Below are positions 43,376 through 53,600 of a DNA stretch of 64,000 bases, one piece after another. Position 1 is the stretch's first letter. The number at the start of each line of letters is the position of its first letter. The translations under genes and the position numbers were made by a program. The DNA comes from Marinomonas algicola (GTDB taxonomy: Bacteria; Pseudomonadota; Gammaproteobacteria; Pseudomonadales; Marinomonadaceae): assembly GCF_014805825.1 (NCBI RefSeq), contig NZ_CP061941.1:4092001-4156000 (forward strand), written 5' to 3'. A model generated the notes under the pieces. That model was given only the letters and a program-made list of their open reading frames with translations. It was not told the DNA's origin and searched no databases.

Positions 43376-44179
43376 TTATTTTGCTAACAAATAATCCGCC
43401 AACTCGGCAAAGCCATAACCACCTGAAAGAGAGGTTATCATAGCGGGACGATGATCCATTTTGTCGAGGTGTTGTGAGATATTCGCGACACCAATGCTTA
43501 ATGGAAACTTGGCAAACATGCTTTCATCGTTTGGTGCATCACCAACATACATAACATGCGTTTTAAGTTCGTCTTCCGTTAAACCAAAGACGTCAGTTAA
43601 CACTCGGTGCGCCATAGCGTATTTATCATACTCTCCTTGCCAGATATTAATGTGAATGGAACTGGCTTTCGCCTGCACACCTAACGCTTTTAAACGTGCT
43701 AGCATTTGGTCTCGAGCCATCTCTTCTTTTGGAATGACATCTTGAGCATAATCCACAGCCACATCAGTGAGTCTATACGCTTGGTCTTGTGCTAGCTTTA
43801 ATTTGGGAAAGTCGGGCAGAATATTATCCACTGTTTGCAGTAGCCGCTCTTTATTGGCCTGCATTTTCTCAGGATCATCCCAATATTTGTACACTAACCG
43901 GCCATGAGTATCCTTACTTAAGAAACAGGCGCCGCCTTCTGTAATAACACCGGCCACTGGCCATAAACGCGCAATTAAATCAGACCAGCCAGCACAGCCA
44001 CCAGTAACTGGAATGATTTTATAACCCGCTTGATGTAATCGGCCTAATGCTTGGAACGTTTCCGTTGGCAAACTTGATTCCCACGTTAATGTGTCATCAA
44101 TGTCAGTTAAAATAAATTTCACTTTCGAAAATAGCAAAGGCGTTGTTTCACTTAACTTTGGCAGTGCGGCTTTATTCAT
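43376..44179 (-). CDS. HAD-IIB family phosphatase
   Basis: The product is 267 residues if it starts MNKAALPK (44179); GTG at 44203 or TTG at 44191 (GAGG upstream) are alternatives. Motif I is ILTDIDDTLTWES, motif II PVTGG, the Lys motif EYDKYAMA and the Asp motif YVGDAPNDESMF, with a C2-type cap as in Cof, MPGP and sucrose-phosphatase-like enzymes. It is the last gene of the ugp cluster, so a sugar- or glycerol-phosphate substrate is likely. Its start overlaps the DeoR gene end. Confidence 0.85.
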   Translation of the reverse strand: MNKAALPKLSETTPLLFSKVKFILTDIDDTLTWESSLPTETFQALGRLHQAGYKIIPVTGGCAGWSDLIARLWPVAGVITEGGACFLSKDTHGRLVYKYWDDPEKMQANKERLLQTVDNILPDFPKLKLAQDQAYRLTDVAVDYAQDVIPKEEMARDQMLARLKALGVQAKASSIHINIWQGEYDKYAMAHRVLTDVFGLTEDELKTHVMYVGDAPNDESMFAKFPLSIGVANISQHLDKMDHRPAMITSLSGGYGFAELADYLLAK

Positions 44180-44954
44180 AGGAACTAACAAGGGAGACCT
44201 CACTTACGTTCAGCTGTACTTTATGTTCTGCCATGAGCTCAGACTGCTTAGACGAAACAGAATCTGTATAAACTTTATGGATATTCGCAAAGGGTTTTAC
44301 TCTCGCCATCGCTTTGCGCCCCCATTTTGACTGGTCGGCCACCAGCACGGTACAACGACTGGATTCTAAAATAACTCGGCTAATGATGGCTTCATCTGGA
44401 TCAAAATCTAACAACCCTAACGACATATCCAACCCGCCACAACCGATGATGCCGTAATCAAAATAAAACTGACGTATCGACTCTAATGCATCGGCTCCAA
44501 CAAGGTCTCTATGCAGATGGCGTAAACGACCTCCCGTAACTTTGACAGAAATATGTGGGGAACCACTGAGAATGGCGGCCACCATTAGGTTATTGGTAAA
44601 GACCTGTAAGTCTTTACGATGAGCCAACTCTTTTGCAACATACTCAACCGTTGTACCAATACCTAAAAATACCGAGGCGCCATCGGGTATGTCTCTCGCC
44701 AACATCTGCGCTATTTTCTGTTTCGCAACACCATTAAGGTATTGACGATTATCAAACGGCAAATTCTCTGCCGTCGACATTTGTGTGATGCCACCATGCT
44801 GACGACGTACAAGATGTAAATCAGCCAGCTGATTTACATCTTTACGGATGGTTTGAGCCGAAACATCAAACTTATCGACAAGCACCTCAATCGACAGATT
44901 ATCAACCTGCTGCACCCAGTTTAATATTTGATTCTGACGTTCTGAAAGGCTCAT
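44172..44954 (-). CDS. DeoR-family transcriptional regulator (GlpR-like)
   Basis: The 260-residue protein has an N-terminal DeoR helix-turn-helix (RQNQILNWVQQVDNLSIEVLVDKFDVSAQTIRKDVNQLADLHLVRRQHGGI) and a DeoR sensor domain with VFLGIGTTVEYVAKEL and DYGIIGCGGLDMSLGLLDFDPDEA. GlpR-like members respond to glycerol 3-phosphate, which fits the upstream ugp genes. It is probably the local repressor of the operon. Confidence 0.92.
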   Translation of the reverse strand: MSLSERQNQILNWVQQVDNLSIEVLVDKFDVSAQTIRKDVNQLADLHLVRRQHGGITQMSTAENLPFDNRQYLNGVAKQKIAQMLARDIPDGASVFLGIGTTVEYVAKELAHRKDLQVFTNNLMVAAILSGSPHISVKVTGGRLRHLHRDLVGADALESIRQFYFDYGIIGCGGLDMSLGLLDFDPDEAIISRVILESSRCTVLVADQSKWGRKAMARVKPFANIHKVYTDSVSSKQSELMAEHKVQLNVSEVSLVSSYE

Positions 44955-44985
44955 TTCATTTCCTAATTTAATCGTTGTGTAAGGG

Positions 44986-45705
44986 TTAGGCTAAAAACAC
45001 CTTAGGATCATCCGTAATAACCGCGTCCATCCCCCAATGCCAATGATCAGACACTTGTTCTACTGTATTAGCGGTATAACAAAGCAACTTATAGCCAGCG
45101 GCTTTGATTGCTTTCGCTTGTGGTTCGGTTAATTGAGAATAATCACAGTGCACGCTGTACGCTTTGATGTATTCTAAATCTTCTTGCCAAGAAGCTGGAA
45201 TAGCATCATACAGCTGCGCTAAATGCCTTATTGGCGCTAACTGAGAACACATTTCTAACGCGAATTTATTAAAGCTCGAAATAATCAGTTTGTCGTTGTC
45301 TTTCCAATGCGCATCGAGTTCTGCAAGTACTCCAGGCACAATAGCATCGACATTATCTTGTTCAAATTTAATTTCTAAATTCAAACCTAGGTCCAATGAT
45401 TGAATATAAGTTAAGGCCTCGACCAAAGTCGGCACCGTTTCTCCTTTAAATTCATCACTAAACCAAGCGCCGGCATCCAAGCCTTTGATATAAGGTACCG
45501 TGGATTGAGCCGTTGCGCCTGCACCATTAGTACAGCGTTCCAGTGTGTCATCATGAAAAATAACCAAGCCCCCATCTGCAACTAAGTACACATCAATTTC
45601 GACCCACTGTGCCCCAGCATCAGCCGCCGCTTTAATGGCGGCGAGCGTATTTTCTGGAGCCAATAATGCCGCACCTCTATGACCAACGACTTTTACATCT
45701 AACAT
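44986..45705 (-). CDS. ugpQ: Glycerophosphodiester phosphodiesterase UgpQ
   Basis: The product is 239 residues from MLDVKVVGHRGAALLAPENT (45705); the frame runs further upstream but the GDPD fold starts here. HRG (His9-Arg10), APENTLAA, EIDVYLVADGGLVIFHDDTLERCTNG and LEIKFE carry the catalytic and metal residues. It cuts glycerophosphodiesters to glycerol 3-phosphate and an alcohol in the cytoplasm. It directly follows ugpC. Confidence 0.93.
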   Translation of the reverse strand: MLDVKVVGHRGAALLAPENTLAAIKAAADAGAQWVEIDVYLVADGGLVIFHDDTLERCTNGAGATAQSTVPYIKGLDAGAWFSDEFKGETVPTLVEALTYIQSLDLGLNLEIKFEQDNVDAIVPGVLAELDAHWKDNDKLIISSFNKFALEMCSQLAPIRHLAQLYDAIPASWQEDLEYIKAYSVHCDYSQLTEPQAKAIKAAGYKLLCYTANTVEQVSDHWHWGMDAVITDDPKVFLA

Positions 45706-45712
45706 AATATAC

Positions 45713-46783
45713 TCACAAACGTTGTTGAGTTGAGGCATCAAATATATGCCATTTTTCGGACGGTGCTTTTAACTGCATTTGGCTTCCTAATTCAGGGTTG
45801 TGGGGCCCAGAAAGTCGTACTACCAAAATGGTTTCAACGCCATCCAATGATCCATAAATCAGCGTCTCTGCACCCAATGATTCCACCGCTTGCACCGTCA
45901 ATACAAAGTCGGCATTCTCATTGGGTTCAGATTCTGACAGGCATTCTAAATGCTCAGGACGAATTCCCCAAACAACATTTTGATTGAATGGCAAGTCAGT
46001 TGATAACCGAATATTGGGACCTACCGACAACACACCGTCGGTAATATTGCCCTCTAACAAATTCATTGATGGTGAACCAATAAAAGCCGCAACAAACGGT
46101 GTCGCAGGTCGTTCATACAGTTCTAAAGGGGTGCCAATTTGTTCAGCATTACCTTTATTAAGGACCACCAAACGGTCTGCTAACGTCATGGCTTCCACTT
46201 GATCATGAGTAACATACAAGGTAGTTGTCCCCAACTTACGTTGAAGTTGACGTATTTCAACTCGCATTTGCACCCGTAGCTTAGCGTCTAAGTTTGAAAG
46301 GGGTTCATCAAATAAGAATACTTGAGGATCACGAACCATCGCTCTCCCCATTGCGACACGTTGACGTTGACCACCAGACAATTGTTTCGGTTTGCGGTCT
46401 AGCAACTCATCTAAACCCAACATATTCCCCACTGCATTTACTTTTTCTAAAATCGTTGCTTTATCTACTCCACGATTCTTTAAACCATAGGCCATATTAT
46501 TAAAAACGGTCATATGTGGGTACAAAGCATAGTTTTGAAAAACCATGGCAATATCCCGATCAGCGGGTTCTTTATGGTTCATTAATGTGCCGTTAATTTT
46601 CAGCTCACCAGAAGTAATGCTTTCTAGACCCGCTACCATTCTCAATAAGGTTGATTTACCACAACCAGATGGACCAACTAAAACAATAAACTCACCGTCT
46701 GCTATCTGCAGATCGACAGCAGGAATGGCATTAAAACCATTTGGATAGGTCTTGCCGACCTCTTTAAGAATTACTTCAGCCAT
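45713..46783 (-). CDS. ugpC: UgpC-type ABC ATPase
   Basis: The 356-residue protein has Walker A GPSGCGKST, signature LSGGQRQRVAMGRA, Walker B VFLFDEPLSNLDAKL and switch YVTHDQVEAMTLADR, followed by a C-terminal TOBE-type regulatory domain (about 240-356). The layout is that of MalK/UgpC ATPases. It starts two bases after the ugpE stop. Confidence 0.93.
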   Translation of the reverse strand: MAEVILKEVGKTYPNGFNAIPAVDLQIADGEFIVLVGPSGCGKSTLLRMVAGLESITSGELKINGTLMNHKEPADRDIAMVFQNYALYPHMTVFNNMAYGLKNRGVDKATILEKVNAVGNMLGLDELLDRKPKQLSGGQRQRVAMGRAMVRDPQVFLFDEPLSNLDAKLRVQMRVEIRQLQRKLGTTTLYVTHDQVEAMTLADRLVVLNKGNAEQIGTPLELYERPATPFVAAFIGSPSMNLLEGNITDGVLSVGPNIRLSTDLPFNQNVVWGIRPEHLECLSESEPNENADFVLTVQAVESLGAETLIYGSLDGVETILVVRLSGPHNPELGSQMQLKAPSEKWHIFDASTQQRL

Positions 46784-46784
46784 G

Positions 46785-47633
46785 TTATTTCTCCGAATCC
46801 ACTAAGCCTTTAACAAACAGTTTTTGCATACCGACCACAACGATCACAGGTGGCAACATCGCTAACATAGTGGTAGCCATGACACTGTTCCATTCAATCG
46901 CCCCATCGGCGACGGACACCATTCGTTTAATACTCATCACCAAGGTAAAATAAGCGTCATCCGTTGTAATAAGCAAAGGCCATAGGTACTGGTTCCAACC
47001 GTAAATAAATAAAATCACAAAAAGTGCCGCGATATTGGTGCGTGACATAGGCAACAATATATCGAAGAAGAATCGCCAAGGCCCCGCACCATCAATGCGT
47101 GCCGCCTCAACTAATTCCCCAGGAATCGTAAGGAAACTTTGTCTAAACAGAAAGGTGGCCGTCGCACTGGCAATTAATGGCAAGGCCAAACCAGTATAGC
47201 TATTCAATAAGCTTAGATCTGAGATCACTTGATAGGTCGGCATAATACGCACTTCAACCGGCAACATTAATGTCATGAAGATGATCCAAAAGCACAGGGA
47301 GCGCATTGGAAAGCGAAAGAAAACAATCGCATAAGCCGACAGAATAGAAATAGCGATTTTACCAAACGCGATGGCAAGCGCCATAATAAGGGAATTCATC
47401 ATCATGAACCAAACAGGGACATCGACGCCATTTCCCGCCGCACTAAACAACACTTTCCCCCATGTTTCTGAACCATGGTCACCGAACCACAAAGGAATAA
47501 CACCCTGTACAAACGCTTCCGGAGTATGAGTAGATGCAACCAAAGCAATCCAAATAGGCAAGGCGACTGAACACACCCCTAACAATAATATAAAGTGGCT
47601 GAGTACCGTCAGCCACGGACGATTTTCAATCAT
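46785..47633 (-). CDS. ugpE: UgpE-type ABC permease
   Basis: The 282-residue protein has six membrane segments and the EAA loop EARIDGAGPWRFFFDILLPMSR. It shares the MalG/UgpE layout and overlaps the end of ugpA by one base. Confidence 0.92.
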   Translation of the reverse strand: MIENRPWLTVLSHFILLLGVCSVALPIWIALVASTHTPEAFVQGVIPLWFGDHGSETWGKVLFSAAGNGVDVPVWFMMMNSLIMALAIAFGKIAISILSAYAIVFFRFPMRSLCFWIIFMTLMLPVEVRIMPTYQVISDLSLLNSYTGLALPLIASATATFLFRQSFLTIPGELVEAARIDGAGPWRFFFDILLPMSRTNIAALFVILFIYGWNQYLWPLLITTDDAYFTLVMSIKRMVSVADGAIEWNSVMATTMLAMLPPVIVVVGMQKLFVKGLVDSEK

Positions 47634-48508
47634 TAGTATTGCACCTTACGTTCAATGAATCGGAATTGAATCACAGTCATGATGCCAACGACCCCCATTA
47701 AAATCACTGACTGAGCCGCTGAGCTGCCTAAGTCCAAACCAATAAAACCATCATCAAATACTTTATATACCATGATCTTAGTGCTTTGACCGGGTCCACC
47801 ACCTGTGGTGGCGTCGATAATGCCGAACGTATCAAAGAAGGCATATACAAGGTTAACGACTAACAAAAAGAACGTGGTAGGAGACAGCAGAGGAAAGACA
47901 ATGGTCCAAAAACGCTTAATCGGGCTGGCACCGTCAATGGCGGCCGCTTCAATTAGGGAACGAGGGACCGCTTGCAAGCCGGCTAAAAAGAAAAGGAAGT
48001 TATAACTGATCTGTTTCCATGTAGCCGCAATCACCACGAGAATCATGGCATCGGTCGAATTTAAATAATGGTTCCACTGAATTCCCCAGAATTTTAACCA
48101 TTGCGCCACAGGGCCAATACTTGGGTCAAACATAATCCACCAAATAACACCGGCTAAAGCGGGCGCTACGGCATAAGGCCAAATTAGTAATGTTTGATAA
48201 AAAAGCTGCGAGTGAATCACTCGGTTTGCCATGGTTGCTAACAATAAAGCCACAGCAATCCCTAAAAATGCCACCGAGAAACTGAAAATAAGGGTGACAA
48301 CAATCGACTCGTAATAATAGGGATCCGTCAGTAAATCGACAAAGTTTTCTAAACCGACGAACTCACGACTTAAACCAAAGGCGTCTTCTTGATAAAACGC
48401 TTGTTCAACCGCTTTTTCGGCAGGCCAAAGAAAGAAAATGGCCGTGACGGCTAATTGAGGGAGCAACAATAGCCAAGGCAGTACTTTGTGGGGAAAAGTA
48501 ACGTTCAT
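47633..48508 (-). CDS. ugpA: UgpA-type ABC permease
   Basis: The 291-residue protein has six membrane segments, the MalF-like ENFVDLLTDPYYYESIVVTL region and EAA loop EAAAIDGASPIKRFWTIVFPLLSP. It pairs with UgpE to form the channel. Confidence 0.92.
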   Translation of the reverse strand: MNVTFPHKVLPWLLLLPQLAVTAIFFLWPAEKAVEQAFYQEDAFGLSREFVGLENFVDLLTDPYYYESIVVTLIFSFSVAFLGIAVALLLATMANRVIHSQLFYQTLLIWPYAVAPALAGVIWWIMFDPSIGPVAQWLKFWGIQWNHYLNSTDAMILVVIAATWKQISYNFLFFLAGLQAVPRSLIEAAAIDGASPIKRFWTIVFPLLSPTTFFLLVVNLVYAFFDTFGIIDATTGGGPGQSTKIMVYKVFDDGFIGLDLGSSAAQSVILMGVVGIMTVIQFRFIERKVQY

Positions 48509-48574
48509 GCGTGTTACCTAGTATAAAACAGACCAAACGCATATTCTGATCTATTAAAAAATTGATATAAACAC

Positions 48575-48614
48575 AAAGGCTTAAGCTTCTAAATTAGAAG
48601 GCTTAAGCCTTTTT
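48575..48614 (-). repeat. Long hairpin between ugpB and ugpA
   Basis: An 18-base stem with one bulged base (AAAGGCTTAAGC TTCTAA against TTAGAA G GCTTAAGCCTTT) and a short loop lies in the 130-base gap. T-tracts flank both sides. It probably shields or attenuates so that ugpB is made in excess. Confidence 0.75.
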
Positions 48615-48638
48615 ACGACACGGTATGAAAAAGTAACC

Positions 48639-49934
48639 TTAGTTGGCTTTCTCAAACTTACGCAATAACACATTACCGCGTTTTACCGCATTATCCAGTG
48701 CCGCTTGAGCATCCGCATCGCCATTCCATACAGATTCCAACGCTTCATCAATCACACCACGGATTTGCACGAAGTTACCAAGACGTAAACCTTTGGTATT
48801 TTCAGTAGGTGTACCCGTAAGCATTTGATTAACAGAGACGTCAGTGCCTACGTTTTTCTCGTAGAAACCTTGGCCTTTGGTTAGATCAAAAGCCGCTTTC
48901 GTGATGGGTAGGTAACCACTAAATTGATGCCAATCGGCTTGCACATCGGCTCTTGATAAATAACTTAAGAAAGACGCAACGCCTTTATAGTCATCCGCGG
49001 CCTTGCCTTGAAGTGCCCACAAAGACGCTCCACCAATGATAGTATTGGATGGCTCAGTTACTTGATCTTTCCAGTAAGGTAATTCCACTACACCGAATTC
49101 AAAGGGTGCATTACGTTTAATACCAGCATAGCCTGCAGATGACTCGGTATACATGGCGCATTCACCACTGTAAAACTTTGCCGCGCCATCATTGGTACGG
49201 CCAGAATAGCTGAAAATACCATTTTTCTGCCATTCACCCATTTTATTAATATGGGCTACTTGAAGTGGGCCATTGAAGGCCAATTCAGTATCAAAGCCAC
49301 CAAAACCATTGGCTTTCGTTGCAAACGGTACGTTGTGACGAGCACTCAAGTTTTCTAGGTGAACCCAAGATTGCCAAGCGGTAGTAAAGCCGCAACTAAT
49401 GCCGGCGTCTTGCAGTTTTTTGCCTACAGAGTCCATTTCGTTCCACGTTGCTGGCGCCTGAACACCGGCTTTCGCCATCAATTCTTTATTAAAATAAAGC
49501 ACGGGGGTGGAGCTATTGAACGGCATAGATAACATGTTGCCATCGCTATCTGTGTAGTAGCCTGTAACCGCACTTAAAAACGCATCGCCATTAAACGCTT
49601 GTCCAGATTCTTTCATTAATTGATGAACTGGATAAATAGCGCCTTTTGCAGACATCATACTTGCTGTACCTACTTCGAATACTTGAACTAGGTGTGGTTG
49701 TTGCTTTGCACGAAACGCGGCGATCGCAGCCGTCATTGTTTCCGTATAATTACCTTTATAAGAGGCTTTCACTTCATACAAATCTTGTGACGCATTGTAG
49801 TCAGCCACTATTGAATTCAGTTTTTCACCTAAGGCTCCCCCCATTGCATGCCACCACTGAATTTCAGTCGCCGCATAACCGGAGCTAGCAAGAGTTGCAC
49901 CTAGTACTAAAGCAGAAAGATTACGTTTACGCAT
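48639..49934 (-). CDS. ugpB: UgpB-type periplasmic binding protein
   Basis: The product is 431 residues from MRKRNLSALVLG (49934), with GAGGAG upstream; the open frame to 50003 adds a non-signal-like stretch. Signal peptide ends in SSGYAA. The mature part matches UgpB: EIQWWHAMGGALGEKLNSIVADYNAS, GNYTETMTAAIAAFRAKQQPHLVQVFEVGTASMM and NSSTPVLYFNKELMAKAG. It binds sn-glycerol 3-phosphate and glycerophosphodiesters such as glycerophosphocholine. Confidence 0.93.
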   Translation of the reverse strand: MRKRNLSALVLGATLASSGYAATEIQWWHAMGGALGEKLNSIVADYNASQDLYEVKASYKGNYTETMTAAIAAFRAKQQPHLVQVFEVGTASMMSAKGAIYPVHQLMKESGQAFNGDAFLSAVTGYYTDSDGNMLSMPFNSSTPVLYFNKELMAKAGVQAPATWNEMDSVGKKLQDAGISCGFTTAWQSWVHLENLSARHNVPFATKANGFGGFDTELAFNGPLQVAHINKMGEWQKNGIFSYSGRTNDGAAKFYSGECAMYTESSAGYAGIKRNAPFEFGVVELPYWKDQVTEPSNTIIGGASLWALQGKAADDYKGVASFLSYLSRADVQADWHQFSGYLPITKAAFDLTKGQGFYEKNVGTDVSVNQMLTGTPTENTKGLRLGNFVQIRGVIDEALESVWNGDADAQAALDNAVKRGNVLLRKFEKAN

Positions 49935-49990
49935 GTTCAGGCTCCTCGTTTGAGCTTTATTATTAGTTTGATCGAGGCAAAGAATAACAA

Positions 49991-50133
49991 TGAAATATTT
50001 CAATTCGATGAATCTATATTTTCATTCGCACCCAAAATACATTAAAAAAGATTCAAATGAAATAAATTTGCAATAAAAACGCTCAATAATTAACCGTTAA
50101 TAGTTAATTTTTTGATGGCTTATTTCATTTGAA
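49991..50133 (-). promoter_or_regulatory. Inverted repeats upstream of ugpB, candidate DeoR sites
   Basis: TTCAAATGAAATAA (50052-50065) and TTATTTCATTTGAA (50120-50133) are exact inverted copies 54 bases apart. A smaller palindrome, TGAAATATTTCA, lies at 49991-50002. All share TTTCA half-sites. They sit in the ugpB promoter region, fitting operator sites that could loop. Confidence 0.55.
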
Positions 50134-50241
50134 CAATTTTTTATTTGATTGTTACACAATGAGAAGAGGTAGAACGCCTCAATTTTATTAAAAATATGAA
50201 GCGCCTGAATTGGGTGTGAAACGTAGAGGGGCGTTAGATGC

Positions 50242-50601
50242 TTATGCGTTTTGTTCGATCTCTTTTTTTAACTCTAAAAACGCCTGCTCTAATAAAACCA
50301 CTTTTTCTATTAACGTATCTTGAGAAACTTCCGATTCGGGCCTTTTTGCAGACTGTTCCAAACTAAACGCGACGTTCTGCATTCTATTGCCAGCCACTTC
50401 AGCCGACGAACCTTTCAATTTATGCGCTTGTCTTGATATATCTAACCTATTGCCTGTCTCCGAAATTGCCTTTAACTCTTCTAGTTGAACAGAGGCTTCC
50501 TTAACAAACTCTTTGGAGACAATAGAAATGAGCTGAACATTATGCCCCATTCGGCTATGAAAGCTTGCTTTATCAAAGATGAGGTTTTCTTGTTCTTCCA
50601 T
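50242..50601 (-). CDS. Stand-alone histidine phosphotransfer (Hpt) protein
   Basis: The 119-residue helical protein carries the Hpt phosphorylation motif RQAHKLKGSSAEVAG, with the active His in HKLKGS near residue 62. It starts 30 bases after the hybrid kinase gene on the same strand, so it likely takes phosphate from that kinase's receiver and passes it to a regulator elsewhere. Confidence 0.9.
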   Translation of the reverse strand: MEEQENLIFDKASFHSRMGHNVQLISIVSKEFVKEASVQLEELKAISETGNRLDISRQAHKLKGSSAEVAGNRMQNVAFSLEQSAKRPESEVSQDTLIEKVVLLEQAFLELKKEIEQNA

Positions 50602-50631
50602 TATACTATCCCGATTAATATTATAGATCGA

Positions 50632-53600
50632 TTAGCCTTTATTATTTAGCCATTGAGATAACTTTTCAACCAAAACCAACTGATCGATTGGCTTCGGCAT
50701 AAAATCATCCATTCCCGCCTCCAAACAGAGTGTGTCATCGCCTTTCATCGCATTGGCACTTAATGCAACGATGGGAACCTGAGGGGAAGTTTCTGAAAAA
50801 GACGCATCCAATAATCGTATCCGTTTTGTGGCTTCATAACCATCCATCACAGGCATCTGACAATCCATAAAAATAATATCGAAATGCTGATCCTTTACAG
50901 CTTGTAACGCCTCTTCGCCATTATTCGCAATCGTGACCGTTAGCCCTTTCATTTCAAGTAAGCCACGACCAACAATCTGATTCGTTATATTATCCTCTAC
51001 TAATAATGCAGGGTAATGAAACTGTCTATCTTCTAAGGCATCTCTGTTGTTATCAACCAATTCATTATCCTTATTTTCTGAACCTTCCATTAAGACATCA
51101 AACAAATCCGATTTACGTACTGGCTTCATTAATTGGGCCGAATAAGCGTCACGAGTACGGATTAAACTGGTATTCACCGTGAGTATCGCATTCGCTAGTA
51201 AAACACGCCTCACATCTTGACGTTCACAAAGAAAAAGCCACATATCAACTATCTTAGTACTGGTTTGTGTTATTAAATTCTGATCTTCAAAAACCATTTG
51301 AAACGACCAGTTTTGATTTTGATAACGTTCGATCGCCGTTGCAAATTTATCGACTATGACACATTCAATATTCCATATCGATAACAACTCAGATAAATAC
51401 TGACCGTTTTCCGCATTGTCTGTAATGAACAATACGTGCGAAACAGACATAAGATCATTAGAAGGCAGGTCGCTTAGACTAGCAGGACTTTCCTTTAGGG
51501 ATAGCTTAAACCAAAATCGAGAGCCCTGACCTATTTCACTGGTCACCCCCATGCTGCCACCCATCATCTCAACGAGTTGCTTACTGATAGCGAGTCCTAA
51601 ACCTGTTCCACCGTATTTTCGAGTCGTTGAATTGTCCGCTTGCTTAAAACGAGTAAACAGCTTTTGTTGGTCCGCATACGATATACCAACACCTGTATCT
51701 TCAATGGCGATCTCAGCCTGAAGCCGCCCTTCCTTTTTTCTTTTAATCATCACGGTAACACTGATACGGCCTTGGGAGGTGAATTTAATCGCATTACCCA
51801 CTAAATTCATTACTATTTGTCGAATACGAACGCTGTCACCAATCACACGAGACGTTATTGGTGCCGTCATAGGACAAAGTAACTCTATTTTCTTTTCATG
51901 GGCGTTGACAGCCAGTACTTGGCCAACATCTTCAACGAGCTCAACCAAGTCAAATTCATCTTCCTCAAAATCAATATCATTCATTTCTATCTTAGATAAA
52001 TCTAAAATATCATTAATAATATTCAATAAAGACTCAGCACTTTTATAGGAGATTTGAACCATTTTTCTTTGATTACTTTCTAGTTTATCGTGGCTCAACA
52101 AGGATAGTGACCCCATAATCCCATTCAATGGCGTTCTGATCTCATGACTCATATTCGCTAGGAATTCACTTTTTGTCTTATTCGCCAATTCCGCATCCAG
52201 CTTCGCTTGAGTATTTTCTTCTTCGGCTTCAATCAAAGATTGATTCATTAAAGACAATGCTTCAGTCCTTTTAAGCACTTCTTTTTCCATGTGGGACGTT
52301 TTACTGGCAATTAAAATTAAGAACCAACCAAACAATCCGGTAAGTAGAAATCCCCCAGCTAATACAAAATGGGTACTCCAAGGATGATAAATCGTGTATT
52401 CATAGCTCACCTGAACCAATTCCCAAGACGATTGGCCTATAGGGATTGTATGACGAGCAATCAAGGGAAAATCGTTTGCAGCAAGTCGAGCCAGCGCATT
52501 CGGTAAAGGCGTATTCTTAGTATCCCATCGAGCCAATACATGAGGCTCAGCTTGATTACTGTCATGATGCAATAAATACAATGCGGTATGAGGCAATGAG
52601 ATACTTTCATTTTGCAACACCCTCGACAATTCCGTTACTGACAAAACGGCGGTGACGTAGCCATCTAAAACTTTTTCATTGGTATTTTCATTCGTTTCTT
52701 TAAAAACAGGCAGAAAAATTAATTCTCCAACATTTTGCTCCTGTCCTTGTTTTTGAATCAATCGAATAGGCAACGTTGGCGTTTCTTTACCTGTCTTTAA
52801 GGCGGTATCCAGTGCTAACTTTCGAGTCTCCTGAGAATAGACATCAAACCCAAGAACACTTCGGCTCTGCTCCAGAGGCGCGATAAAGCTAACAACAATA
52901 TGTTTCTCTCTCGGTTTAACTGGTACGGGGTTGGATAAGGCGTTTCTTTCTGAGATAAAAAGAGTCGAATCAGAGTATGCCTCCTGCAAAAATGCGTTCC
53001 ATTTAGGCAGCTCCTCACCTGTGATCTTTTTATTCCAAGACAACCCAGATATGGACGAGTTCTGCCGCATAACACTCTTCGTATAGGTGCGGAAACTTTC
53101 CGTTGTAATACGATCGGAGCTTTGAATAAAGCCAGCCAAACCGTAAAGAGAATTTACTGAAATTTGCAATCGTGATTGCAAATAAAATGCAATTAACTCC
53201 GCATTCGTTTCAAACTCTTTTTTCTGCTTTAAGTGATCAAACTGAAAAGCCGCTAAAGACAACCCAGCCGTAACGGTGGTAATAGACAGCAGAATCAGGA
53301 AAAATGGCTTAGTCTTTGGGAGTTTGCTTTTCGCTAAATGAGGAAATGCAATCAGAAGCCAAGGCGTAGTGGCAATCACACCAATAGAATCACCAACCCA
53401 CCAATTAAACCAATTAGCCGAAAAGGCATCGACACCAATCACCCCAAAGTACAATAAACCAACGCAGCCTACCGTTGGAGCAACAACCGTACTGATCACA
53501 CCACCAAGTAAAATAAACAAACAAATATTTTGAGGTTTATAAAAATCAAAGGGCGCATTCAGAAAAAGGGTAATTAATAGGTACCCAAAAAGCGCTTGCA

